Assembly (NCBI RefSeq): GCF_003254395.2
Contig: NC_037651.1
Location: 3,968,001-4,032,000, forward strand
Length of the DNA stretch: 64,000 nucleotides
DNA from: Apis mellifera
Taxonomy: Eukaryota; Arthropoda; Insecta; Hymenoptera; Apidae
Direction: 5' to 3'
Below, one piece after another: positions 54,078-64,000 of the stretch. Position 1 is the first letter of the stretch, and the number at the start of each line of letters is the position of its first letter. The notes below the pieces were generated by a model. That model had not been told where the DNA came from. It made no database searches and saw nothing but the letters and a program-made list of their open reading frames with translations. The position numbers and the translations under genes were made by a program.

Positions 54078-54250
54078 AATGTTACGATTTATTCGAACTT
54101 ATATCCACTTATATTATCAAGAAAATTTACGGTATATTAAAGAAGATACTTCTGATAATAAATTTCAAATTTTTATTACTCGATTAATAAGATTTAATTC
54201 TGATGGATAACCAATGAACGGTTAGAATCACAAACACGTTTTTTACGTTT

Positions 54251-54260
54251 CTGATTGCAG
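54251..54260 (+). promoter_or_regulatory. 3' splice site of the I-BAR exon
   Basis: ctgattgcag, preceded by a T-rich tract (ttttttacgttt). The AG fixes the first coding base at 54261. The choice is supported because the frame starting there matches the family while the other two frames do not. Confidence 0.85.
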
Positions 54261-54336
54261 AACATCCTGGACAAGTTCAACCCGGGGGCCAGGCAGCTGA
54301 TCAACGCCGGCAAGGCATATTTGAAAGCTCTTCACG
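54261..54336 (+). CDS. IRSp53: Internal exon of an IRSp53/BAIAP2-family I-BAR protein
   Basis: A 76-bp internal exon encoding 25 residues plus one base, entered in phase 0 and left in phase 1. The acceptor is ctgattgcag after a T-rich stretch and the donor is gtgagtg. The peptide runs N-I-L-D-K, then FNP (residues 6-8), R11, GK (17-18), Y20 and KAL (22-24), with a G split across the donor. The FNP...R...GK.xY.KAL pattern is the start of helix 1 of the IMD/I-BAR domain in IRSp53, BAIAP2L1 and relatives. MIM/MTSS1 proteins lack the FNP signature, so I place it in the IRSp53 branch. In that family the I-BAR dimer binds PI(4,5)P2-rich membrane and Rac, and an SH3 domain recruits actin regulators to build filopodia and lamellipodia. 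In human BAIAP2, as I recall, an exon starts at the matching point. The exon is GC-rich against AT-rich flanks. The start codon and the remaining IMD and SH3 exons are not recognised in the window. Confidence 0.87.
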
Positions 54337-54343
54337 GTGAGTG
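54337..54343 (+). promoter_or_regulatory. 5' splice site of the I-BAR exon
   Basis: gtgagtg follows TTCACG. It matches the metazoan GTRAGT donor consensus and cuts after the first base of a glycine codon. Confidence 0.87.
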
Positions 54344-57060
54344 AATTAAATTGAATCTTTAAGGGAGAAGGGTGGGCGCGGATCAGGATGGCCTGGAACA
54401 AAAAGGCGGGGAAGTTGGAGAGACAAATAGCGACAGGAGGACGATCGTCGATGTGTCGGGGAGGTGGAGCAGGGTTGAAATGAAGAAAGGAAGGACAAAC
54501 GTGGAGCGAGGTTTATGCCCTCTCCCGAGTCCTGTTTCGGAATCGAATTGCCAGCTCGTCACAATTGCACACTGGAGGGGTGACAATGCCACCCCCTCCT
54601 CACCCCCTCGTTCTCTCGTTCCACGTGTCTCGCTTTTCTTTTATCGACGATCGATCGATCCTCTCTCTCCTTTCCTCGAATCTTAGACACGATTCTCGTC
54701 CCGTCGTGCGATGAATAAACAGGCTCATCCAACTCTTGGTAGCTGAATTCGATTAAGATTAAGATTAAATTCGGTTTATTTCATTTCATCGATCAACGGA
54801 ACCGGAATATTTTTGATTTTTAATTCGAAAAATTTAATTGAAATTCGAGAAATTGCGAGGAGAAGTAAAAAGGAGAAAAAAAAGAAAAGAATGTAATCGT
54901 CCATTTAGTTCTCTTTACGATCTAATCAACTTGAATTACCAAGCTAAGATAGTTACGGTATGTAGATACCTTTTATGTACACTTCGCTTAATCATTAATT
55001 TTCTAATAGAGATTAAAGGAATTCGATTATTCAATCGAATTCTTAAAGAGAAACTCCTTTATTTCTCCTTATAAAACGAGAATTAATTGCTGCTTGTGTT
55101 TCTTTCAATTTAATTAGAACAAGAAGAAAAAAGAAATTTTCAATATATTTCGTTAAAAAATCACAAAAAAACAATTGATCAGGATGCTTTCACGTATTTC
55201 TCTCGAATTTCTTTCTCTTCGACGTGCGATTCGGGAGAAAAGGAAGAGAGAAAGGAAGAGAATATCATCTTTCCTTCCTCCACTGTCGTTCCTGCATTTT
55301 TCCAATGATCGATCATTTTCGAGAATTAACCCACTGACCTTGAAAGGAATCCCGCAGCTAGGCTCGAGCCAAGATGAAAAATGTGTGTCGCCCGCATTAT
55401 CATCGGGGAGATTAATCCCCGATGGATGGTCGAACGTACGTGAAAACATAACGGAACTCGAAATTGTTGGCGTTTAAGAATTATGCGCAGAGAGTACTCA
55501 TTCACGCTTAATTGTGCGTTTGACGACAGGTATCGTAATTTTTATACTTCACTTCTCTCGATTATCAACAACGTAAAACTATAATTTGCCGTATAACTTT
55601 CTTCTTTCTCCTTGCTTATTATTATTCTGAAAATTGCGAATCGTAATTAATAGAAGAGTAAATATCATTCGATACCGTGAGAGACGAATTATCGAGTATT
55701 TTTTTTCACGTTGTGAAATCGTGGAAAATACTTATTGATCATCATCGAATTTTTCTCTTGAGAATCTATATTATCTATATAAGTTATAAGTTCAATTCAA
55801 ATTTCACTTCTTACAATTTGAAAATTACATTTCGAATATTTTCAAAATTATTTCCACATTGTTTCATCAATCCTGGATACTTCGTCCAATTATATCGAAA
55901 CTTCTACGAGCTAAAATTTTTAATAAAATCGATCCAAAGTTAAAATTTAAAAATCGTCACTTACCAATCACAGTTTCAAAATAAAATAAAATTTTCCAAA
56001 AGATTTCCAAGCCTGTTTTCCATCGACAACAACAAACTACTAGAAAATAGAGCAACGAGAAACGCAACGACAAAACCACGCGCCGATCGACGCGTTTTAT
56101 TATCCCTCCCCCCGCGCAAAAAGAAAACGAGAAGCAGTTTTTCAACCTGTTAAAAAATTTAGTCCGACCGCCGCGCGGCTCAAAGACAAAATTCCCTCGA
56201 AGACCGCGTTTGAAATACGGATACCGGCGAACAGGAGTCATCCAACGGGGAAATATTTGGCAAGCAGGCGATACAGAGGGGGGAGAGAGGGGGTCTCCAT
56301 CCCCATTACACGACACAAAGGGCAGCCATTGTGTCCCCCGTGGTTCCTCTCTCTCTCTCTCTCTCGTCACTTTTTTCTCTTCTCTCATTTTTTTATTTTA
56401 TTTTATTTTTTCCCCCTCCCCCTCTTTTTTCCCCCTTTTTTTTCCATTCGAAAATGTTCGCGGCAACATCCAACGGGGAGAGAGAGAGAGTTTCTCTCTA
56501 AATCTCGGTGTGTGCATTCACTCTGGTTCCACGGAACGCAGTCTATTATGGTTGATAACGAAACGTCAGGGGAGAGGAAAATCGTTATATGTGTAGTTGC
56601 AATAGAAGAGAGAGAGAGGGACGTTCCAGCTGGAAAACTCCGACTCGTAAGCGGGGCTTAAATCTGGCTTTGTCACGGAGAGGCGCACACGTGGAATCAC
56701 ACGAGGAGGTGATGCTTGCACCCTGGTCTGGACACGATCCTCTTGGGATGGTGTCCAGGTTCGAGCCGGGGGGGGAGGGGTTGGACGAAGAATAGAGGAA
56801 TGCACAGAGAGAAAGAGAGAGTTAAATTGTACGTATACTGGAAACGTAGATAATATTATTGCGAGATCCGTATATATATGAATGAATAATAAAAAGAAAA
56901 GAAAATTAAAAACAAATTGGATCAAGGTATAATAGTTGTGAAAACGTAAATGCAATTGGAAAATTGAAACGAGAGTAACAAGTGGTTCGAGCATTTATTT
57001 CCTCGCTTTATTATCTATCTATCTGCTTGTGTAGGAGATTTATAAAATAAATTTCCAGTC
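54344..57060 (+). other. Downstream intron, proximal part
   Basis: Read as intron following the I-BAR exon. A GC-richer patch (54360-54690) carries frames on both strands without motifs. A (CT)n run lies at 56347-56365 within a long pyrimidine-rich segment (56340-56450). Run of G near 56769-56778. I looked for an exon continuing the I-BAR helix in phase 1 and did not recognise one. Confidence 0.55.
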
Positions 57061-58130
57061 GAATTTCAAGGAAATAAAGGGAAATAAGAGGGACAGAGTG
57101 CAAGTAAGATTGATGACAAACAAAGGTAGGGAGAGGATTTGAATAGAGGGATGGAAAGGAACGGAAGGAAAGACGCGTGGTCAACGCGGATGAAGAGATA
57201 CGGCTCTTGCGAGAAATCGATGGAGGGTGGCGGTGGTGGTGGTCGATCGAGAGTAGGTGGCCGGGGAAAAAGAAATAAAGACAATGGTGAGTCATTGTCG
57301 TACGAGGTGGAAGATGTGCCAGAGGCGAGAAAAATGGTCTGTAATGAGGGTCAAAACGAAGACAATTAGATGAGGGGGGATGGAAAAAGGGGGAGGGAGT
57401 ACAAAGGGGAAACGGTGGATGGAGAGAAGCAGGTTGGAGAAAGAATAAGCGAGGAGAAGAAAATCATATATATATATTTCTATTGAGTTAGTTGAAGAAA
57501 TACGTGGATAAAGTAAACGAGGAGGTGGCGTAGAAAATTAGAACCGATGAAGATGGAATCGATCGGGGGTGGAAAATACTTGAAAAATAAAGGAGGAAAT
57601 TAAAAGTAAGAAAGGATAATATGGGAGAAAAATAGGGGAAGGATAAGGGGGCATTTATGTGCTGTTTATGGTGCTCTTGGGCGCTTTTCAAGGGTGGAAC
57701 AGGGGGAAACGTTGAATAAAGTGTAAAATATGTCCTATGAAAATGTCAACGTGAGATAAGGGGCCATGTTGAAACAAGAATCTAGAGAGGAAGGAACACG
57801 AAGGGATCTGGTGTAAAAATAAAAATGATTGGAATGAAAGAAACGGAGGAAAGTATATTCTGTCGAATGTATCGAGATTAAATAAAAAAGAAAGAAAGAA
57901 AGAAAACAAGAAGGAAAAAAGAGAGAAAAGTGGGGTGAAGAAAAAGGTACAAAGGCGATGCTGATGAGACAAAAGGGAGAAAATGGGTGAAAAGAGAAAT
58001 ATTGTTTAACATCGGAATATGGATTGGTGGAAGGGGAAAGGGTGGAATGGGAAGAAGGGTGCAACGAGGGAAGCGGCAGAAAGGAAGGATTGGGATTCAA
58101 GATTTCCAGCTGATGTCAGCTAGAAATATC
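57061..58130 (+). other. ~1-kb purine-rich, CpG-poor block
   Basis: For over a kilobase the + strand is dominated by A and G. In four 60-base rows I counted, purines make 50/60 (57361-57420), 44/60 (57841-57900), 53/60 (57901-57960) and 50/60 (58021-58080). CpG is visibly rarer than in the flanks. The sequence is not a simple repeat: most of it is non-periodic, apart from an (AAAG)n run at about 57888-57904. The minus strand reads as long Ser/Phe/Pro-rich frames, up to 121 codons, as expected for a pyrimidine strand. It could be a decayed purine microsatellite, a degenerate transposable element or a strand-biased non-coding transcript. Confidence 0.55.
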
Positions 58131-59750
58131 GACGTATTTATTCCTGTAAATTTATAGTGACTCTTCGAATCGAATGGAATTGTGAAATTTCTTCTTTCTT
58201 TTTTCCTTTTTCTTGGAAGAACACGTGGACACAAAAAAACATATATTTCTACGTTCTTGTAACAATGATATATACATTATAATAAATTATTTATGAATAC
58301 AATTTTATATTTTATAGAAGAGAAGAAAAGAAGAAAGTTTTGAATTATTAGATTTAAAAAGAAAATTGTACGATCTCGATGGAAGATATCTTCGACGGAG
58401 AAACATCAACGATTTTATAAAGTTTTCAATATATATATATTCGCGATATTCATAACAATAAATATACTTCCGTATTTCTGGAACTAATCCGCGACACTTT
58501 CTATCTTTCTTAGTACACTCGTAAATATCTTCCTTAAACGCTTCCTTTCCCCGCGTATATTTACTCTGTAAACATACCTAATAAATTCTCGTTGCAGTCG
58601 TCATGCCATGCGCAAACACACGCGTTTCACCTTGGAATTTCTCTTTTTTTCCAGAATTTATGCCACATCCGTTTGTTCGGAATGTATTTTTATCGATCGT
58701 AAAGAGGAATTATGAAAATTTTGAAAAAGAGAGATAGAGAGAGAGAGAGAGAAATTTAATCGCTGTCAAGGTTTTTACACGATTAAAAGTCGGGACGATT
58801 AAACACGCGGTGGATGAAGTTTAATTCACAGAAGCTTCGCGGAATACAAATGATGAGAGTAAGAATGTTGGAGAGAATGAAAACGCGATTCTGACATAAA
58901 TTACGTCTCCGTTTAATCGGCCCCGTGAACGCGACATTGCGAAAACGTAATGAATTATGCAAAACGCACGTTAGGTAGTTGGCAGCTCGTAACCTCGTTT
59001 CGCGGGCTATTAATCGCAATTCACGAAATTCTCCCGAATCCTATAATTTCGTCGTGGACGAAAGAATCTGATCGTCCCTTTCGATAGAATAAAAATGTGC
59101 CAATTATTATTTGGGGGAGAGAAATTTTCTCAATTCAATTTCTTTTAATATCAATTGACAATAAATAATATTCAATAATTTTCTTAATATAATACAACAA
59201 CAAAATTACTTTTTTCTTTCAATCTTTAAAAACTATCATAGATGATTTCATCGATGATTTAATATTCATCGATATGCAAATCTATTAAAAAGTTTCAAGA
59301 TTCACGAAGCCAAAGGGATATATTTTCGAAAAGATTTCTCATCAATCCAAATATATATATATATATACATATTTATATAAAAGAAAGCAAAGTTTCCAAA
59401 GAACGAAAACATTAAGATAACCACCGAAATACTTGTCTCCTCTCTCGCAAAAGAAAATTCTCTTCTCTCCTTTCACAGAGTTTCCCAACTCTTGCTTCTT
59501 ACTTGAAAACACACTTCTGTGAGATTGCGATAAATTATGCAAAACGTGAGGCAACCGTCTCCAGCTCCTTCTGCCTTTCGCAAAATTCTCGCTCGAAATT
59601 CTTTGTTTCACGCGCGCGAAACAAGGACGAGCGCGAGTAAAGTAGAATCACGAGGAACGCGATGAAGAAAATAGAACGCGATTCCCGTCCGTTTCGAATA
59701 GCCTAGCAAATCCAATTAAGTTCTTTGAACCATGGTCCCCGTGTATTTTT

Positions 59751-59790
59751 TCTCTCTCTCTCTCTCTCTCTCTCCCTCTCTCCCTCCCTT
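59751..59790. repeat. (CT)n microsatellite
   Basis: About 40 bp of tc/ct units, first pure and then with ccctc interruptions. Confidence 0.93.
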
Positions 59791-60615
59791 TTACTCCTTC
59801 TCACTGAATTCGATCCGCTCCTTTTTACCGCGGCTCCGCGCTCGGGGAAATCATTAGGTAGTTCTTGCGATCGGTGATATTTCACGGGAGAGCAGTAATT
59901 AGAGAGCACTTTGTCGAAAGCGGTCTACGCAGGCATCGTTTCCGCCCCAGACACGCAAGAAACGATTGACAAATTGTTTGCCTTGCTCCTATTTAAACAT
60001 GGCAAGAAGATGCCTCCGATAAATTTTATATGGCCGATTTTGAATATTCGTTCGAAAGAGAAATTGTTAGAATCGATATAGTCGCGGGGCATGGTCAGAT
60101 TATTCTCTTGTTGCTTCCCTTTCCTCGCTCGAGTTCTTCTCAAAGTCTTGGATCTTTATCTTTTCTAACTTTTCTTTCTTTTTCTTTCTTTTTTTGAATC
60201 AATTGATAAATCAGATGTGTAACTATTTTAATTTGATTCTTTTCATACTATATATTTTAATATTATTTAAGTTCTAATTTATATTACGAAAATAGTTACA
60301 CTTAAAAATTCCATGTAAAATGCATTATGCATCATCCCATTACATTATCCCGTTACAATTATCGCGAGGATTCTCGTCGAAGGAGAAAAAAAAAAAAAGA
60401 AAAGAAAGGAAGAGGTGGCGGCGTGGAATGAAGAAAGTTCACCACTGTATCCGGGAAAGTGGCGAAGAGAGAGAGACGCTGAACGGTCCTTCCTCGAATC
60501 CAATTGCCTCCCTTTGAATCCTGCATCTCGTCTTTGTTCCCGAGTTTTCGTCCTTACGGAATTAATTCCTCCGCCAGTCGGAAGGAAGTTGCCGATAGAG
60601 GCGGACCCACACCAC

Positions 60616-60638
60616 CTCTCTCTCTCTCTCTTCTCTCT
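60616..60638. repeat. (CT)n microsatellite
   Basis: Around ten CT units with one tt interruption, in a GC-richer patch. Confidence 0.85.
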
Positions 60639-61363
60639 CCTCCGCGCCATTACACCGCGTTTCAACCAAGGATCCAAGATGGAGCAGTCGACGACAATTT
60701 ATAACGAGTCGTTGAGCTACTTTGAGGGCCCTCCCTATTCCTCCTCTCGAACCGCTCACCGAACTCCGGGGATCATCCTCTGATCCCTGCCTCCATTCGA
60801 AACGACCACTTATTGCGGAATTTTTTTCCTTTTTTTTTTTTTTTTTTAACCGCCGGTTGTACACGCCGCGATGAGATTGGCTCGAAAAACGGCGTAACGA
60901 GCTAATTAAATTCTTTGAATGATCCGGATGGTTTTCTTTTTTCTTTTTTTTCCCTCCAATTCGGAAAAATTTCTACCATTTTTTGAAACGTTGAAGAGGC
61001 GAAATCGTGGATTAAATTTTGACGAAGTTGTCGAATCGATCTTTTCAGGGATTATTAATAATTTTTTACCGAGATTAAAATTTTGCCTTTTTCTTATCAT
61101 GCTAAATTTTGTAATAAAATATCGATATCAAAATGGATGTTCCTTCGCAAATAATCGCAGCTTCGCGCATCACAGATCGGATAACCGAAATAGTAACTGA
61201 TTATCGGTGAAATCGGATATCGGTTCGTCGTCGAGTCGTTCGAGCAGAGACACGGATTATGGAAACCTCGATTTTAATAACAAGTGTAAATGGAATTAAA
61301 TGGAGAAGCTACGATATTATAGATCATCCGTTGATTAATGAATAATGTTGGATCTAATATTCC

Positions 61364-61408
61364 AGTTCAAAGAGTTCACGGATCACCACGATTCGTGGTG
61401 ATTGAACT
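61364..61408. promoter_or_regulatory. DR3 of AGTTCA plus palindrome, nuclear-receptor-like
   Basis: AGTTCA occurs at 61364-61369 and 61373-61378, a direct repeat with a 3-bp spacer. An inverted copy TGAACT lies at 61403-61408. Between them is a perfect 10-bp-arm palindrome, atcaccacga (61382-61391) with tcgtggtgat (61393-61402). AGTTCA is a variant nuclear-receptor half-site (consensus AGGTCA). Receptor binding is inference; the symmetry is directly visible. Confidence 0.3.
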
Positions 61409-61419
61409 TTCTTTAAATA

Positions 61420-64000
61420 CCGATTCGCAATCTTGCGATCGAAATTTTTGGAAAGGAAGAATTATTGGAAAAAGCGTGAAAGAAACCGGTATCGAGCTGC
61501 GAAATATTTTGATCCCTTTGGAGAGATCGTTTCCACCCTCGACGAGAGAAACTCGTCTCTCGACGCTTTCGATGCGAAAGTGGCAAAGGGTCGCACGAGT
61601 ACATCGTTTAGAACGTTAATTGCCATTCGACGCGCGCACCTGGTATTGTGCCACCGCGTGTTCCAGACTTTTAACACCGGTTCTTTCTTTTCGTTACGAT
61701 AATGGCGGTGTAAGTGAAGAGAAGAACAAGGTTTAAAGTGTTTTCGCGAAAATTCGCGCTACCATTTCCCTTTCCTCCTCCCATTTTCGCATCCTCTTTT
61801 TTCATGCAAATTCCATTCCACGTTACGACCGACGTAATACTCCCTTCCTTGATCTCTATCACGTTACACACTCGAAAACGAAGAAATATCGGGTATCAGA
61901 CGGATTAACATTTTTTCCAACACCTTCTTTTACCTCTGCGAGAGAATAAATATTCGACGGAAAAAAAAAAAGAAGAAAGAAAGAAAGGGTGAAGATAACA
62001 CGTTGAAAAAGATTTCACGGACCCAAACATCGTGTCTGGCACGTATTTATCCTGCGAAACAGCGGGCTGTGCACACAAAGGGAAGAGGGGAAAAAAACGA
62101 GGACAAAAGGAGGCAGCCTGGCAAGCGTTATTCCCGAATTGGAAAATTGCGTCGCCTGCGAGGGCAGCCGCAAGAAGGGTGGAAAAGCAGCCTTGGTAGT
62201 GGGGGTCAGGTAGATGTCAGGGCCAGATACAACTGTTAACACCGGAAAACACCGAAACCGTAATTACCGAGACCCGTGAAACAGTGGACCGACCTCTCTG
62301 TCTCCACCCTCTTACCCTCCCCCTCCAAGAGTCCTTTTCTTTCGCGCCACCCTTCTTCACCCGCGCTTCTCGCATACGTCGTTCGTCCACCATTTCCGAT
62401 CTTCTTTTTTCCGAGTCTTCTTCCACGTGGGAGGAGAAAAAGAAGAAAAAAGAAAGAAAAAAATGTAGACCAAGGTAATTGGAGTGGTTACTTCGGATCC
62501 ACGCTCGCGGAACTAAATGGTTTTGCACTTTGACCAGCCACGGTGTATACGCCCTCGACTATGGGCGAAAAGGGTGAATGAATAATGAAAGGGTGTATAT
62601 GGAGGGTTTCTTTCTGGGGACTGGATTAACTGGTTGAGGATCGGTGAGAAATTTTCGAGAAGAAGTTTGGAATTCAAATTTCGAGAAGACGATAAACTTG
62701 AACTTCAAAAGAGTTTCGATTAATTTGAATTGCATATAGAATAATTCGAATGAATCGTTTACGCCATACCAAAATCATCCTTCTTTTATAAAAATACACG
62801 AAGAGAATACATACACTCTCCACCAGCCAATGGAATCCGCCCAAATATCTCCGCCAATTTAATTCCGCGATATCGAAAAATACGATATATATATATACAT
62901 CGAATCACGCAGACATCTCGTGCGACCACTGTCCATTTCGCGTATCGTTACACAGAAGACACGGATAGAAAGAGCGAGAGAGAGAGAAAAAAAAATAAAC
63001 GAGGGTTCACTCAGCGTTTTATTTGTTATTCGACGAGCACGATTCGTCGAATCGTAATTCGACATCCGTCGATATTTTCCTGGAGTCGAGTGGGAGATCG
63101 ATCGGGGGTGGATAGAGGGGGGTTGCAACGCAGAGAACGTAATGCATAGGGGTGCGCTCGATTGAAATTGCGGGGCCAGGTGGAGGCGAAAAAGAGGTGG
63201 TCAAAGAGGGGAGAGAGAATCGAGAGGGTTTTACCTGCGCGGATTCCATAATTAAAATCGGTCGGCGTGTCCCCATCATTGTCTCCAGTCCACTTTGTCC
63301 CCCCCCTTTGGTGCCCCATGTCTGCATGGCCGCACGCGTTTCGCGCAATTTAACGAGAAAACTTTTCAAATTACATTCTAGGGTCTCCCACCCCCGTCTT
63401 CCTCCATCTTCTTCCCTTCTTCTTCTTGTCACTCCCTTGTCGCACTTCCTTCCTTCCAGAGTCGTTTTGTATTTCTTCCTATATTCCTGTATTTCTTTCG
63501 TTCCATCTTACAGGGACAGAGATTTATCACGAGGGAGGCCGCAACGCTTATGACGAGTCTCGTTTGTTTTCTCTGAGGAGAGGGGGGTGTAATAAGGGAA
63601 ATCTCACGGATTAGTAGTCTGATAAGTATGCTCGAGTGTTTCTTCGAGTGGGAGGAAGAATGGAGAAAGAGAGGCGGAAGGGAAGGATGGTAGATCGATG
63701 GTAATCACTTAGAGAAGGAGGAGGAAGGGAAGGGAGAGAATTCGATCATCATATCGTACGTAATTCGAATGCGTATCTCCATCGGTTCAATGGCGATTTG
63801 ATTTGATCGTGGCAATCGTGGAAATTTACGCGTGTTTGTTGTTGATCTACGTGGCCCAGTTTCGACGGTAGAACGATTTCATCGAGTGGTTTCACCCTTT
63901 TCTTCTTAAATGGGACAGTGGAGTTCAGATATTACTTTCTGAAGGGAGAAATACGAGTAGGAAATTGTGGGGCAATTTAGAGAACGATCTCGAGTGAAAA
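61420..64000 (+). other. Downstream intron, distal part to window end
   Basis: No exon recognised. An A-run lies near 61961-61970, GA-rich tracts at 62972-62998, and a purine-rich stretch at 63648-63742. A well-formed acceptor-like site (cttacag at 63507-63513) is not followed by I-BAR-like sequence in any frame before a stop at 63612-63614. Confidence 0.5.

Larger units (their letters stand above)
58131..61360 (+). other. Downstream intron, middle part
   Basis: No exon recognised. (GA)n lies at 58731-58753, a long CT tract at 59751-59790, (CT)n at 60616-60638, a T-run at about 60829-60847, and (AT)n at about 59352-59366. Confidence 0.5.

Noticed and set aside
57688..58100. Ser/Phe/Pro-rich minus-strand frames
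   Set aside because: They are the expected translation of the pyrimidine strand of the purine-rich block, not evidence of protein coding.
63507..63614. Acceptor-like cttacag followed by an open frame, considered as the next I-BAR exon
   Set aside because: Read in the required phase it gives no I-BAR helix pattern and hits a stop without a good donor.
1..64000. tRNA, rRNA, CRISPR array or bacterial operon
   Set aside because: No B-box-like tRNA arm in a foldable context, no rRNA-like segment, no spaced identical repeats with unique spacers and no clustered long ATG frames were seen.

Overview
This window looks like non-coding sequence from an insect nuclear genome, most likely a bee (Apis or a relative). 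The DNA is AT-rich by eye, has unusually many CpG dinucleotides for such AT-rich DNA, and is full of short microsatellites, homopolymer T/A runs and GA/CT tracts. None of the open frames longer than 60 codons looks like a bacterial or compact eukaryotic gene. The species is an inference from base composition and from one recognisable exon, not a database match.

The only coding feature I can support well is a 76-bp internal exon at 54261-54336 on the + strand. It has a clean 3' splice site and a consensus gtgagt donor. It encodes 25 residues plus one base matching helix 1 of the I-BAR (IMD) domain of the IRSp53/BAIAP2 family, which bends membranes and links Rac/Cdc42 to actin. I read the rest as very long introns of that gene: at least part of the intron upstream of the exon (1-54260, with no preceding exon recognised) and the start of the intron downstream (54337-64000, with no following exon recognised). 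The upstream part could also include intergenic DNA.

Region by region: 1-12.5 kb is mostly featureless AT-rich DNA with a GC-rich island near 6.05-6.37 kb and paired TAATCC sites at 4.93 kb. A three-copy ~182-bp tandem repeat lies at 12.5-13.06 kb. A TATA box plus initiator pair sits at 14.37-14.40 kb. A TACC/TATC microsatellite lies at 19.85 kb. A GC-richer block with POU/homeodomain/CAGGTAG-like words and a 90-codon open minus frame lies at 24.42-24.73 kb. A short Kozak-started ORF ending at a donor-like site, with a perfect AACCGGTT site, lies at 27.04-27.15 kb. A tight cluster of six short inverted repeats lies at 28.13-28.37 kb. A five-copy ~249-bp minisatellite occupies 32.01-33.22 kb. 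Microsatellites and small repeats are scattered through 39-53 kb. A tandem duplication carrying two pseudo-acceptors ends 183 bp before the exon. About 1 kb of strongly purine-rich, CpG-poor sequence lies at 57.06-58.13 kb.

I found no rRNA, tRNA, CRISPR array, intact transposon, or second gene. The best candidates for undescribed function are the inverted-repeat cluster at 28.1-28.4 kb, the 24.4-24.7 kb block and the purine-rich kilobase. All three are hypotheses that need comparative or transcript data.
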